Positions 1 through 10,585 of a stretch of DNA of 30,118 bases are shown here, in pieces; positions within the stretch are counted from its first letter, which is position 1, and each line of letters starts with the position of its first letter. The stretch comes from Ceraceosorus guamensis. Lineage: Eukaryota; Basidiomycota; Exobasidiomycetes; Ceraceosorales; Ceraceosoraceae. A program made the translations under genes and the position numbers. The DNA is taken from the NCBI RefSeq assembly GCF_003144195.1, contig NW_020290141.1, positions 1 through 30,118 on the forward strand, in the 5' to 3' direction. Under the pieces are notes generated by a model. That model worked only from the letters and a program-made list of their open reading frames with translations, made no database searches and was not told where the DNA came from.

Positions 1-628
1 AAAAAATCTCCAGGTGTGGCACGGTCGACCTCACGACTGGTCGGTGATTCCGTCGGTGCTAGACATGTGGCGCTCCATCACCTCATCAAGCGGAAGCTCC
101 TCAAAGCCTCTTCTTCTCAAAGGTATCCAGAGCGGTCAAGATGCTCAAAAAGCGCTCCATCTAGGCGTAGACGGCATCGTGGTGTCCAACCACGCAGGAC
201 GTCAAGTGGACGGAGCGATCGCCTCTCTCGATGCTTTGCCAGAAGTGGTTCGAGCGGTAAAGGGCAAAATCCCCATCCTCTTCGATTCCGGCATCCGCAG
301 CGCAGCCGATGTTTTCAAGGCGCTAGCTTTGGGCGCCGATTGCGTCATGATCGGAAGATTGTGGGTCTATGGATTGTCCATCGAGGGAGAGACGGGCGTT
401 CGACATGTCCTCAGAAGCTTGTTGGCAGAGTTGGACATTCTCGTGAGCACACTGCCCCCCAAAGTCTCGCAAGTCTGCTTCCCATCACGAGCTACGAGAT
501 TGGCTCAAACTCTTTCACTCCCACACTCGCTCTCCACCTTGCAGATGAATGTCGCGGGCTACCCAACCATCAAGTCCATCACTCGCAGCGCCATCAAAAG
601 CCGAGAAGAGATTGCACAAAAGCTGTAA
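1..628 (+). CDS. FMN-dependent 2-hydroxy-acid oxidase/dehydrogenase (lactate 2-monooxygenase-like), 3' part
   Basis: Only the C-terminal part of this flavoenzyme lies in the window; reading is open to the left edge. The family is a TIM barrel that oxidises L-2-hydroxy acids such as lactate with FMN. Visible in order are the strand-6 stretch LLLKGIQ, the catalytic motif SNHAGRQVDG (the His that acts as base and the Arg that binds the substrate carboxylate are both kept), the FMN-phosphate motif DSGIRSAADVFKALALGAD, then IGRLWVYGL and the closing helix VRHVLRSLLAELDIL. I place an intron at 443-544 (GTGAGC...TTGCAG); splicing gives LAELDILMNVAGY, the usual family ending. Exons are 1-442 and 545-628. 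A nearby acceptor-like CAG at 11-13 could be a further exon border, which cannot be settled here. The oxidase or dehydrogenase subtype is uncertain. The gene converges on the hydrolase at 877. Confidence 0.88.
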   Translation, partial: KNLQVWHGRPHDWSVIPSVLDMWRSITSSSGSSSKPLLLKGIQSGQDAQKALHLGVDGIVVSNHAGRQVDGAIASLDALPEVVRAVKGKIPILFDSGIRSAADVFKALALGADCVMIGRLWVYGLSIEGETGVRHVLRSLLAELDILVSTLPPKVSQVCFPSRATRLAQTLSLPHSLSTLQMNVAGYPTIKSITRSAIKSREEIAQKL

Positions 629-876
629 AGGGCGCGCGCGCTATTTAGCGAGACATTGATGCGAGCGAGACATGGATGCGTCGTGCTGAGATGCTCAGTG
701 ACAAAGAATGATGCGACACATTTATTGGATTGAGCATGCACTGCACTTGGAAGGATGAGTAGCAGCGAGTCTTTCTCAGTGCCCAGACGGCACCATGGTG
801 AAAGGGTACACGTACTGCCAACGCAAGTGCTTATCGCGCAAACGACGCTTCTAGCTCGCAGCGGGGACTTTGTCGC

Positions 877-2391
877 TCAGCAGCGCTCGAGGTACCACTC
901 CGTGATGGCGTCGAGCACCGCCATTCTCTTAGCTTCGTCTTCCTGAGATTGGCCTTCTACATTCTTCATCATGACTGACAAGCGACACAGAAAAGGTCGC
1001 GCACAGGTGGTCAGCCCAACACGACGTCCTTGCAAAGGGGGGAGACGGGGGAGGGGGCAACATCGATACTCACTGTGTTCGTATCCTTCCCAAATTTTAA
1101 AGCTCTTATCCGTGCTAGCCGTGCACCTCTCGCAAAACTCGCTTGTTCCCTTCCACGAAGTAGCTCTATCCTTTGCGCCGTGATGAAAAGTGATGGGACA
1201 CGTGATGCGCGGGGCGAGGTCTTGCAGTTCCGCCAAACCTTGAAGGATAGCCATGCCGGTCGATATTCTCAAGTAGCCCTTGTACGTAAAGGGGTCTGCA
1301 AGAAATTCCGTCTCTACACGAGGATCATCCGATACGTTGCCCTTGACCCCTTTAGCAAAGGGCAATCTGCCCGCAAAAAAGATGATTACCCGAGCTATAT
1401 TCTCCACCAATTTGCTGGGTCTGCTAGAAGGCGAAATGGCGATCATGGGAGCGGCAGCAGCAACACCGGCAATGACGGGTCTCTCTTTGCCATGCTCCGT
1501 GATGCTTCTATCCCCATCCAGATCCGACTGGCTGGTGACGTGTCTGAAGGATGAAGAGGTGTCGATGGAAGGATAGGTAGCAGCATAATATAGAGCCGTA
1601 AATCCGCCCATGCTCTCTCCTTGCAAGAACACCTTTCTTCTTGCCAGACCCGCTTGGGCATCCAAAAGGGCCACGTGGTCCAAGCATGCTCTCACGGCTT
1701 CCACATTCAAACGCAGAGAGGGCAGCCAGGCGTGCAGACCGGTGCTTCGTCCGAAAGAGGGCAGGTCCAAAGCGATGACTCGGAAACCTTTTCGCATGAG
1801 GTGCAGACCTGTGCTGCAGGCGCGCGAACCGTAATTGTTGATGCCGTGAAGGATGAGCACATCGGCACCGACTGCATCAGGTACACAGCAGAGGGGTGGA
1901 GGGGCGAGCGAAAGACAAGCGCGTTCCGTGCAGGGGAGTGCGGGGGGCCCATCAAACTTGGCCACCTTCCCGCTCGATCAAGGCGCAGCACGTGACTCAC
2001 CATCGCTGATCTTCTCCTCTCCCTGCTGTCCATCCCACTGCCAGACCTGATAAGCGCATTCCTCAAACCTGCTCCAACTCTTGGCGATCCTCAATTGTTC
2101 CTTGCTCAATGCCACCCTCCTCCTCTCGCACCTGACGTCCCTATTCTCATGAATCAACCTCTTCTCCTTTGGCGTATCCTCCAATCCGCCCCTTCCATAC
2201 GTAGCATCTCCAAACCCTGCTTTGACCAGATTCAATTGCAGCAGAAAAGGCTCCAGAAAGACTTGATAGATGGTCAGAGCGTACCATTGCACCGATGTCG
2301 AGAAATCGCTCAGCGAACCTCGCAGTAAAGAGGTGCGCAGATGCGGATGCGATACGCCCGCTGAGGATGGTTGGGCCGAAGCTTCGGACAT
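877..2391 (-). CDS. Alpha/beta hydrolase, monoacylglycerol lipase-like
   Basis: Predicted serine hydrolase of 428 residues, probably acting on monoacylglycerols or another small ester. Exons are 2391-2001, 1871-1074 and 974-877. The introns 1872-2000 (129 nt) and 975-1073 (99 nt) both start GTGAGT and end in CAG, and splicing restores the family pattern exactly. The oxyanion-side motif ILHGINNYGSR is at about 137-147, the nucleophile elbow GESMGG has Ser217, the acid is Asp365 in HHGAKDRATS, and the base is His396 in GYEHIMM, created by the second splice. The first 130 residues are longer than in typical monoglyceride lipases, with a hydrophobic stretch (VQWYALTIYQVFLEPFLL) that could sit against a membrane. 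The ATG at 2391 is the first in frame. The substrate is not determined by sequence. Its 5' side faces the 3' end of eIF5 across 1.1 kb. Confidence 0.88.
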
Positions 2392-3516
2392 GTCTGTCTA
2401 CTCTTTCTCGTCTGCCCTCTTCCCTCTCTCCTGTTCCTGTTTCTCTTGCTCTAGGCAGTCGCACTTGCGGATGTAGATCGGCTTGCGCTAAAGGTCCGGT
2501 GTCAGGTGAATCAACAATCAGAATGTGCACCGAGCGCAAGTGCTTGCAGTCACGAGTTCAAAAAGTGACGGAGGAGGGGGAGAAAAGGGGGGCCAGGCCG
2601 GGCAGGAAAAAGTTCCACAATGTGGCTCGCGTCTGCTGGTGATGGTGGTGCTCTGGTGGACCACAATGGTGAATAGTCCCCCCATTCCTTGTCCACCTGA
2701 CGATCGAGCCACAAGCATGCATGACAAGCATCTACCTGTACACAAAGCAAGCCTGCCGCGGGCAACCTCGCCGACTTGCGCGGGGTTGAAAGACGTTCAT
2801 CCCTGCGCGCGGTGAGTATCCGTCATGCTGCTGCGCTCTGCATGCACGTCATCCATGCACACGCGCACACAACAGCGGCCCAAGCCAAAAAGTCGGGAAA
2901 AGATGCGTGCGTCACGTGATCGTTCGTGCGTGCATTTCGCTTCGATCGAGGAGAAAAGATGGGAGACGGATGATGCTCCTCGTGTGCGAGCGAGTACCTG
3001 TGGACTCAGGAACGCAACTCTTTCCCCGCCCCCGCACTGCCCGCTCTTCACACCGACTCACGATTCGCCACGCCATGACAAGTCGAACAAGCACCGCGCC
3101 GCGCCGCGCATGCGCAGCGGTGGGGCAAGCAAGGGTCCAAGGTGTGGGGGGGTCCGGAAAATCGCACGTGAAATTACCGAGCGTCGAGTTGCAGGAGCGG
3201 TGGGGTCGAGAGCATGCAACGAGTTTGGGCATGAGAAGAGCAGGTAGCACGACAGACAGCCATCGGATCGAGCAAAGCGTAGCATAAAGGGGGGAGAAGA
3301 TGGGGGAGTCTGAGTAGAGCATCGCGAGAAAGGGCACGAAAGGAGGCGGCAGAGGAGGTAGACACCAGACTGACTGTTCCTTCGAGCAGTCTTCTGGCGC
3401 AAACATCTCTTGTTCTCGAAGATCTCCCAGAGTCGAGCAGAAAGCCGGAGGGACAGCATGCGGAGCAAGGAGCGTTCAATGAGAGGGAGCCGTATTCAAG
3501 GCAGCTTTCTCTACAT
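2392..3516. other. Intergenic, upstream of the hydrolase and downstream of eIF5
   Basis: 1.1 kb without a convincing gene. Open frames here are short, overlap on both strands and are low in complexity. It holds a perfect E-box palindrome TCACGTGA at 2912-2919. The eIF5 3' UTR should occupy its right end and the hydrolase promoter its left end. Confidence 0.6.
2912..2919. promoter_or_regulatory. E-box palindrome TCACGTGA
   Basis: Perfect 8-bp palindrome containing CACGTG, the core bound by fungal bHLH factors of the Cbf1/Pho4 type. It lies about 520 bp upstream of the hydrolase ATG. The same octamer recurs at 11176-11183. Function is inferred from the motif alone. Confidence 0.3.
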
Positions 3517-4862
3517 CTACAAATCATCCAAATCTTCCTCCTCGTCATCGTCGTCCGCCTCCTCCAGCCAAGTCAAAAAAGGCGCAGCGGCCTTTCTGAC
3601 TTTTTTAGAAGTCTCCTTGTCCACATACTTTTTCGAAACGTGTTTTCCCCACGTTTGCACCACCTCCTCTTCCAGCACGTCCAATTGGTACAGGGCCATG
3701 AGGATTTTGGGCACGCCGTTGGGCACGAGCGAAGGGTAGGTGATGCCTGCTAGACGCTCGATCGCTCCTAGCGCTGCTTTTTGATGCTTTTCCGACGTCG
3801 TCATCTGGTAGCGCCGGGCAAGGGTGCAGATGGTGCAGTGTAAGCTCGGATGGATCACATTCACACCACATTGCGCGCGACGCTAGCATCTTGGCGCACA
3901 CGCTTCCTCACCTTGGCAATGACCGCTCCATACTTTGGCACTTCAGCCGGTGCATTTTCCGTGAGCAGCGCTTGCAAGAGCACCTGCACCGCCTTGTACT
4001 TTTTCTCGATTCCCAACTCCTGCGCCTTTTTGTAAATCTCGGCCGAAGCGAGATCATCGCGACCTTCATCGCCGCCCGGTCTGTTGGCGAGCAGCCACTG
4101 GTTGAAGATGGAGTATGGCGAATTCTCATCTTCTCCTTCTTCCTCGTCGTCTCCTGGAGTGAGGACCAGACTAGCTTGCATGGATCCGGAGAGGGCTTGT
4201 GCGGCTCTTTCCCTCACTGCAGCTTCGCTAGTATCCACGCTCCACTCCACATTCTCATCCGCATCCTTTCCCGTCTTTGCGATGGGCGTATCTTTGGCTT
4301 CCTTGGCAATCTGTTTGGCCATCTCATCGTCATCCTCCTCATCGCTTGCCACCCCTTCACCATCAGCCTCCACACTTTGACCTGCCGCTTTTCCGGCGCC
4401 CTTGCTTCCTTTGGCCTTCTTGGGAGGCGGGTTCTTGGTGATGAAAGTGGTCAACTTGTGCCTCATATCCACATCGCTCCTCTTCCCACAAGCCTTGCAA
4501 TCCCGAATAATCATTCCATCCTTCATGATTTTCAAATCCGTTTCCGGATTCTTGCAAGATCCGCACAGGACAAACTTGGTGATGAAATCGTCGAGCAGCT
4601 TTCTGAGGGCATCGGCTTGATGCGCTCCATTCACGATGTATCGATCGTTCTTGTCGTCCACTTGCGTTTGCGCGCCCAATTCGAACCCGAAAAACTTTGT
4701 GGGGTACGTTGGTGGTCGACTTAGGGCTCGAGCAATGTCGGACATGTTGGGCACGACAGTCTTGATACCGTTACCCCTGCCTTCGATCTTGGTCTGCAAC
4801 AAGGGCATGCGGTAGCGGTAGAATTGATCCTCCACATCTCGTCGAATGTTGACCACCGCCAT
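3517..4862 (-). CDS. TIF5: Translation initiation factor eIF5
   Basis: eIF5 is the GTPase-activating protein for eIF2 in the 43S/48S preinitiation complex and helps start-codon selection in the cytosol. Exons are 4862-3912 and 3804-3517 with one 107-nt intron (3805-3911), giving 412 residues, the normal size. The N-terminal domain begins MAVVNIRRD and contains FYRYRMP, whose Arg16 corresponds to the arginine finger (Arg15) of yeast eIF5. A zinc finger uses Cys100, Cys103, Cys122 and Cys125. An acidic and basic linker follows. The W2/HEAT domain starts at about 250 ([11 protein letters not shown]) and continues across the splice ([16 protein letters not shown]). It ends in the acidic tail [15 protein letters not shown] expected for eIF2-beta and eIF1 contact. 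The ATG at 4862 matches the conserved N-terminus, so the start is firm. Confidence 0.97.
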
Positions 4863-5576
4863 GTCGGGCCGAGGCGATGTGTGGTTGCTGGAGAGGAGTG
4901 TGAATGCTGCGACTGCCGTAGGGGAAAGCAGTGCAAAGACCGAAGGGGAAGAAAGGCAGGCGTGCTCTTAGCGCGAGGATGGGAGCATCAGGTCAGATGT
5001 GGACTCTGTGTTCAACAACGCCGCGATGCGTTGACGAGTGATCGGCAGGACCCGTTAGGAATCGTGCGGATCGAATAGTAAGATGCGATTAGAAGTATTT
5101 TCGGAATGATGGGGATTGCGATAGAAAAGCATAGGCAGAAGCTTGGTTTTCCTTTCCTTGGCGTGGGGAGAAGGGTCGAAAGTGGATTCGACAAAAAAAA
5201 AAAAGAGACTTTCCTTTCTTGACAGCTCGGTCTAAGCGGGGCTTTAGTGTGAGTAGCTGCTGGTGCAAGCGAGCGAGCGGGTGGATGGATGGATGCGTAG
5301 GTTGGACAAGGGGGCAGATGTCTGACGACAGTCAACCTCGTGACTACAACAAGCCAGTTTGAATTAGGCTATGCGCCCAAGTCAGTGGATCGATCGAGTG
5401 GAACGCAAGGTGAGACAGCACGCCTTGGACGTGGAATCTCGGCTCGAGTAGTGGGGTGTATGAGCGCACAGGCTGGATGGAGTGAGGGTAAGAGCGAAAG
5501 AGGAAAATCGTGAGAGCAGTCAAGACGTAGGATGGGAGCAGCAGCGCGATTATAGCTGCACGTGTCTGCCTGCTCT

Positions 5577-5594
5577 GCGTGCGTGCGTGCGTGC
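5577..5594. repeat. (GCGT)n microsatellite
   Basis: Four and a half copies of GCGT. Alternating purine-pyrimidine sequence of this kind can adopt Z-form DNA. It lies in the eIF5/SmG upstream region. Confidence 0.85.
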
Positions 5595-5624
5595 ATGGCT
5601 GTCTGGCATGGCATCGTCGGCCAT

Positions 5625-5659
5625 ACGCCACGCCACGCCACGCCACGCCACGCCACGCC
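5625..5659. repeat. Seven tandem copies of ACGCC
   Basis: A perfect 35-bp array of the pentamer ACGCC (GGCGT on the other strand), about 760 bp upstream of the eIF5 ATG and 950 bp upstream of the SmG ATG. No protein reading is supported across it. Confidence 0.9.
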
Positions 5660-5803
5660 TCGCCCGCCTTGCGCGCACAGTCACGATTAAAACTTTCCAC
5701 GCGCGTCAGCAGCGAGAGATGAGAGACCCCCGCCCGCGCGATTAAGCGCCCAAAGTCAATTTCTTGACCCAATTATAAGCACGCAGGCAGGCGCTGGCGC
5801 GGC

Positions 5804-5823
5804 GTGCGCGTGCGCGTGCGCGT
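5804..5823. repeat. (GTGCGC)n tandem repeat
   Basis: Three copies of GTGCGC plus GT, a perfectly alternating purine-pyrimidine run that could form Z-DNA. It is the third such short array within 250 bp. Confidence 0.85.
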
Positions 5824-6354
5824 AGAGCCACCGCAAGCGTCTTCTCGTACGACTTGACCGCATCGCCTCGCACGCGAGTCGACAACGCTCGCGATCACCG
5901 CATCCTCTCCGACCCGCTCGCTCGGCCTGCGTTTGTGCGTCTCGGGGTGCGAGTCCTGCTCACCATCAGCATCCTCTTCTCCGATCCCTGTACACCGCTC
6001 TTCGAATCAAGATTGGCCAATCTCAAAAGGATCAAGGAAAAGAGGGTTAAAGACATCCTCGCATATCGGGACATTGACCAGACGCGCTCAGACGCACGGA
6101 CAGTGAGTCACGAGCGAAGGGTGCCGGCGCAGGTCCGAGTACGGGTGCGGGTGACGATGGGGACGGACGTGGCAGCGACGCGAATGGACACGAGGTTGCC
6201 TGCGAGAACGTGGCTTTCGAAAGGGCTTGTGCTGCATCACAAAGCAGAGACAGTTTCTCGAGGCGCGGGTCGCAGTGCGTGGCTACGCGGGTCGATTGGG
6301 GATTAGCAGGCGTTGAGTTGATAGAGGCAAGTGGACGAAGGAGCGCGAGAAAGC

Positions 6355-6372
6355 GGGGGGGGGAGGGGGGGG
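6355..6372. repeat. G-tract (G9-A-G8)
   Basis: Nine Gs, one A and eight Gs on the plus strand, about 240 bp upstream of the SmG start. It has quadruplex-forming potential. A tract of the same form occurs next to the UTP25 start on the opposite transcriptional sense. Confidence 0.85.
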
Positions 6373-6611
6373 CCCACTTGAAAGAGATGGGCTACTGGCC
6401 ACTTGGCGTCCGCTATATTGCCAAGTCGCTGGTCGGCAGCGACGAGATGAAAGTGCGAGCCGCGAAAGGCAGCTCCGTCGTACCGACCTCGCGAAGCAGA
6501 TCTCGATGCAAGGAATGCATTTCTGACGACCCACATCCCCATCTCTTTCTCGCCTCGCCTCGCTTCCCCATCCCCATCTCCCCCCAGCTCGCGCATCTCC
6601 CTCGCTCCACC

Positions 6612-7014
6612 ATGTCCAAAGTCTCTCAACCGGAGCTCAAAAAGTTTCTGGACAAGAGGATAAGCGTAAACATTCAAGCAGGTCGCAAATTGAACGGCAC
6701 ATTGAGAGGTTACGACATGTTTTTGAATCTGGTCGTCGATGAAGCTGTAGAGCTGTTACGGCAGGAGAGCGGAGCTTGGAAAGAGGGGGGCAATTGTGGA
6801 ACAGTGGTGAGCTTTTGGCTTGGCTTGGCTTGGCTTGGAGTGGAGCGACTCTTGTTGGCTGCTGCGAAGGAGAAGGTGACGTTGGCCGGCTGCACAGCCG
6901 CTGCAGAAGCGTGCGCGTGACTGATCACGCTCTCCCCAACGAACCCCCACACAGGTCATCAGAGGTAACAGCGTCACTTCCTTGGAAGGCTTGGAACAGA
7001 TCAAGATTCGATGA
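6612..7014 (+). CDS. SMX2: Small nuclear ribonucleoprotein Sm G
   Basis: Sm G is one of the seven proteins of the Sm ring assembled on U1, U2, U4 and U5 snRNAs. Exons are 6612-6806 and 6955-7014 with a 148-nt intron (6807-6954, GTGAGC...CACAG), giving 84 residues, a normal length. The Sm1 motif runs through KKFLDKRISVNIQAGRKLNG and LRGYDMFLNLVVDEAVE. After splicing the Sm2 motif reads GTVVIRGNSVTSLEGLE, close to animal and yeast Sm G. The start ATG has a good context (CCACCATGT), and the protein begins MSKVSQPELKK like human SNRPG. The loop between Sm1 and Sm2 is slightly longer than in human. The gene converges on CDT1. Confidence 0.96.
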
Positions 7015-7629
7015 GGTGCATCGGGTATCGGTTGGAAAGGAGGACCACATTGTTGGGGCAGAGAGTCGAAACCGTGTTGCTCGAGGATGAGCTAGCTAAG
7101 CTTGCTTTCTTGCAGCCAATGTCTGCGGGGCAGGGAGAGCAAAGCGAAGAAAAAAGGGCGGTTCTCCCAAGGCAGTCCTACCCCAATCCCAAACTTCCCC
7201 CGGCCGCCGAGGATTTTTCAAAGTGTGGCGAAATGCTGTAGCACGCATACGCACATCCCCCTCATATCGAAAAGTGTCGCTTCATGCTGCAAACAGAAAA
7301 CCCGAGAAAACGGTCTTTACTCTTAGCTTTGCTCGTGGTTGCACGTCCTTGATCCTCTCTGGTGATCGTCGTGCAACGTGATCTTTGCTCGTCGTGACAG
7401 CGAAGTCGGAATGGGTGTCTCGCTGCAAGTATTCATACTCGTTTCAGTCGCATTGTGCCCTGACTCACACACACAGCCACAACTCCAAAAGCAAGCGCTC
7501 AGACACTTTTGAATAGAAGGTATGAATTGCAGGGTACTTACTCCATTTCACATCAAAATACCCGGCCCGGGCGAGTGGGCAGGCGAGTCGCGAGTGGCCA
7601 TCGTGCAAGTTTTTGATGTTTCGGGGGAT
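7015..7629. other. Intergenic between the convergent genes Sm G and CDT1
   Basis: 615 bp between two 3' ends, so it should hold both 3' UTRs. No open frame with recognisable similarity and no RNA-gene signature was seen. GAGTCGCGAGTG at 7584-7595 recurs at 12008-12019. Confidence 0.55.
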
Positions 7630-10585
7630 TCACCTCTCCAACTCTAGCCTTACCGCCCTCCTCACATCCTCCAGTCCCCTTTTCCTATCCAACCTGACCC
7701 ACTGCCTCTGTCCGCTGTTCAAGCAGCTCAAAAAGCCCGGTACGATCTGTTGGATGAGATGCAGCGCTTCTTTGGCTTCACTGCTGCTCAGGGAGTTGGG
7801 ACAGCTCTTGCGCACGCTTTCCAGCACTTGTTCCATCGGCAAAGCTGCCGATCTGCTGCTTGTGGATAGCGTCGCCGAGGTCAAACTTCCGCCTCCTGCG
7901 CTCGAGGTCGAGTTGGAACCGGCGAGGAACAGCAACCATAGACCTTCGGCGATGGAAACGAGACGCGACAAGGTGGATCGCCTAGCAAAGTGCGCCATCA
8001 ATTCGGCAGATGTCGAAGGTGCTGCTAGTGCGCGCAAGGATCCCTCTTCCCTTTTCATCGACGTGCCCAGCTCTTGCTCCTCTACCACAGGGACCCCACC
8101 TGCGCTCGCACCGGTCTCCTCCACATCAGCCGCCTCGGAGCGCCCAGGACTACCAAAGACGCTTCCGCCGCCCCTGCTCGAAGGTGTACTAGGCACATCC
8201 ATCTTTCCGCCCATCCTGCGCGAATCGAACAATCGACTCCGCTGCGCAATGTCCTGCAAGCGGCCCCTCTTCGCTTCTTCTTTGGCTCGTATGCGCTCTT
8301 CTAGCGACATTTTCTTCGCCGACGCTGCAGCACTCGTACCGCCAGCACTCGCACCGTCGAAAGGCAGAGGACCTGGCACCAACGACGAAGCACCATTGCG
8401 GATCAGGGATGGCGTGGACTTTTGTGGCGCCGCTCGACTGTGCGCGCTAGCGCCCGTCATGCCCGAGCGGAGCATGTCCATGCCAGGCGCGACGGAACTT
8501 CCGATGGCCGCTTTGAGTTCCGGCAGAGTGGCAGGCGTGGGTAGCGGTGTTTGTTGCAGGGGAAAGTCGTCGTGCCAAGCTCGCAGCACTCCTTCATCAA
8601 GTTCCTCGCCCTTCACCTCTTCGTTTCGCACCCCTTCCAACCAACGCATGTGCGCCCTAGCCACAAAGCCGAGCAGTCTCTGCCTAAACGCTTTCTTGCG
8701 CGCTTCCAAGCCCATGTTCCAGAGTGCAATGATGGACATGCCCTCTCTCGCCTTGCTCGGGCTCAGCTGTTGACTTTTGCTTGGTCTTTTGGGACTGTTA
8801 TCGAGCGTCGAGGCGGGACTGTGGTCTGTGAAATCAGCTCGAGATCGTTGGGGAGGTGTGCTAGGGGCCGAGCTTGACACGAAAGGGGTCCGTAGGGAAA
8901 GCGGAGGAGTAGCAGCTCTTTCCTTGGTCCTGCACAGCATCATCTCGATTCCGACGGCCCAGTCCCAACACTTTCGTCCTCTAGCATCCAGCGTGCGCGT
9001 GCGACTCAGCAGCAGGCCGATCCCTGCTGACTTGTGCTGTGCTTCTTCGGAGGAATCGCCAGACTTGTTGCTGCTGCTGGCCTCGTCATCATCCATGCTC
9101 CAGATTGCAGCAAGCAAAGCCAACTGTCTAGGCGTAAAGTCACGACCGGAAGCGCGCTCCACGACGGGTCTCAGAGCGCCATAAGTGAGCAGACCAGGCA
9201 GTCGGATCATCTTTGATGTCTCTGCATCGCGTCTGTCGCCTGCCGCAGATGTGGCCTCTCGAGACAATTTGGATCGCCCGAAGTTGGGTTGAGGAGAGAG
9301 TGGTGCGAATGTAGCATCCTCGCTGGATCCGCCGGGACCTTTGACAGCTAGATGAGCGACGAGCGCATGTTCAAGCGCCGAATGAAGCGCCAGCAGTGTA
9401 GCGTAGTGCTGAGGTAGAGGCAGATCAGGCGAGAGGTCAAAAGGGAATGGGCCAGATGAAAAGTCGAGGGACTTGGCCGATGATGCTTGGATAGCGTTGG
9501 TGCTTGTGCTCGTGCTCAAGCGAGCGCGTGAGACTGCATTGGAAGTCAGAGAGAGACGAGGTGCGCTGGAAGGCGTGCGGAAGATGGCGGGCCCATTAGG
9601 CGTCGCGAAGCTTGTCAGCGAGCGTCCCGTGGCACTGTAGCAGATGTGTGGACGATCAGGATGAGCTTCACACTGCCAGCCTTTGCCGCCCTCATACGAA
9701 GACTCACCTCTCCCGCACATCTTTGGTGGTGAGAAGCTCTTCTTCCTGCGCTTCGCGCTCATCGCCATTGAAGCTCTCATCATCTAGCATTGCGCTAGGC
9801 TTGAGCTTCTTTCCTGTTGTCTGGTCTCCCGAGCCGGGACTTGGCCCAGGCGACAAGGCGTGCGCGATGCGAGGCTTGAGAGTTGGCGAGGATGCAGACG
9901 CTGGATGGAAGTCGTGTTGCGGAGCGCCAGGTGAAGCAAGCTCGGTGTTCTTCCTCATGAGCATATCTCCTATCGTGGGTGACGTTGGCGGATCGTCGAG
10001 CGGCTCCGAGCCATGCAAATCCACCATCCTCCTTCGTTTTCTGGATCGAGCCATGACAGGTTCAGGGGATGCAGATGCCGCTCTACCCTCGCTCTTCTCC
10101 ACCTTGGCTCGACTGCGCAGCTCCACACCCTCATCCATTCTCTCTTCCTCCTCTCTTCTCTTCTGAGCAGCTTTGGAGGGCGAGAGCAACAACCACATTT
10201 TGCCCGGTTGATCGGGATCTGTGCGCACGCCCAATCCGACCAAGGGTTGTTTGGATGAAGGAGAAGGACTGCCAGAGCGTGTCTGTGTTCGAGCTGTACC
10301 AGATCGACGTGAGCGAGGAGATGGAGAGGGGGCGCCCAGCAGATCTGCACGAGGAGAGCTGAGTGTTGTGATGGGACGAGAAGGGGAAGGTGTGGAGGGT
10401 CTAGATGGACCCGCTGACAAGGTTCCTGCGTTCGAGGGAGCAATCGCGCCATTTCGCCCCTTCATATGCGCCTTGCTGCTCCCTGACCTGATGGATGCGG
10501 GCTTGGAAGAGGGCAGAAAGACGCTCGTGAGCGGACCGCCGGACATCGCACCTCTAGAGACGACGCCTGAACGTCGTGAAGGCAT
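7630..10585 (-). CDS. CDT1: DNA replication licensing factor CDT1
   Basis: Cdt1 loads the MCM2-7 helicase at origins with ORC and Cdc6 in G1. Exons are 10585-9708 and 9634-7630, with a 73-nt intron (9635-9707), giving about 960 residues. Residues 1-350 are low in complexity, basic and rich in SP/TP sites (for example PSTPSPSRP and SGSPSPSS). The central Cdt1 domain begins near 361 with FDLSPDLPLPQHYATLL and continues with TYGALRPVVERASGRDFTPR, matching the LPLP...Y and TF..L...VE patterns of the family. The C-terminal MCM-binding winged helix is at about 835-935 (AELMAHFARR and EAKEALHLIQQIVPGFL). The protein is longer than animal or fission-yeast Cdt1 because of the disordered N-terminus and linkers. 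I chose MPSRRSG at 10585; in-frame ATGs further upstream would add a region with no similarity. Identity rests on the two conserved domains. Confidence 0.85.

Larger units (their letters stand above)
4863..6611. other. Divergent promoter region between eIF5 and Sm G
   Basis: 1.75 kb between two divergently transcribed housekeeping genes. No gene is supported; one open frame at 5854-6306 has no recognisable domain and is rich in arginine. The stretch holds a poly-A run near 5192-5203, three short tandem repeats between 5577 and 5823, and a long G tract at 6355-6372. Confidence 0.6.

Noticed and set aside
16-648. 210-codon open frame overlapping the flavoenzyme
   Set aside because: It is a shifted frame of the real gene and has an arginine/serine-rich composition with no family motif.
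5854-6306. 150-codon plus-strand frame in the eIF5/SmG interval
   Set aside because: Arg-rich, no domain, and poor continuity with any neighbouring exon.
7613-8773. 386-codon plus-strand frame opposite CDT1
   Set aside because: It lies wholly antisense to the conserved CDT1 exon 2, is Ser/Pro-rich and has no domain.
9612-10166. 184-codon plus-strand frame opposite the CDT1 exon junction
   Set aside because: Antisense shadow of a low-complexity coding region; no recognisable features.
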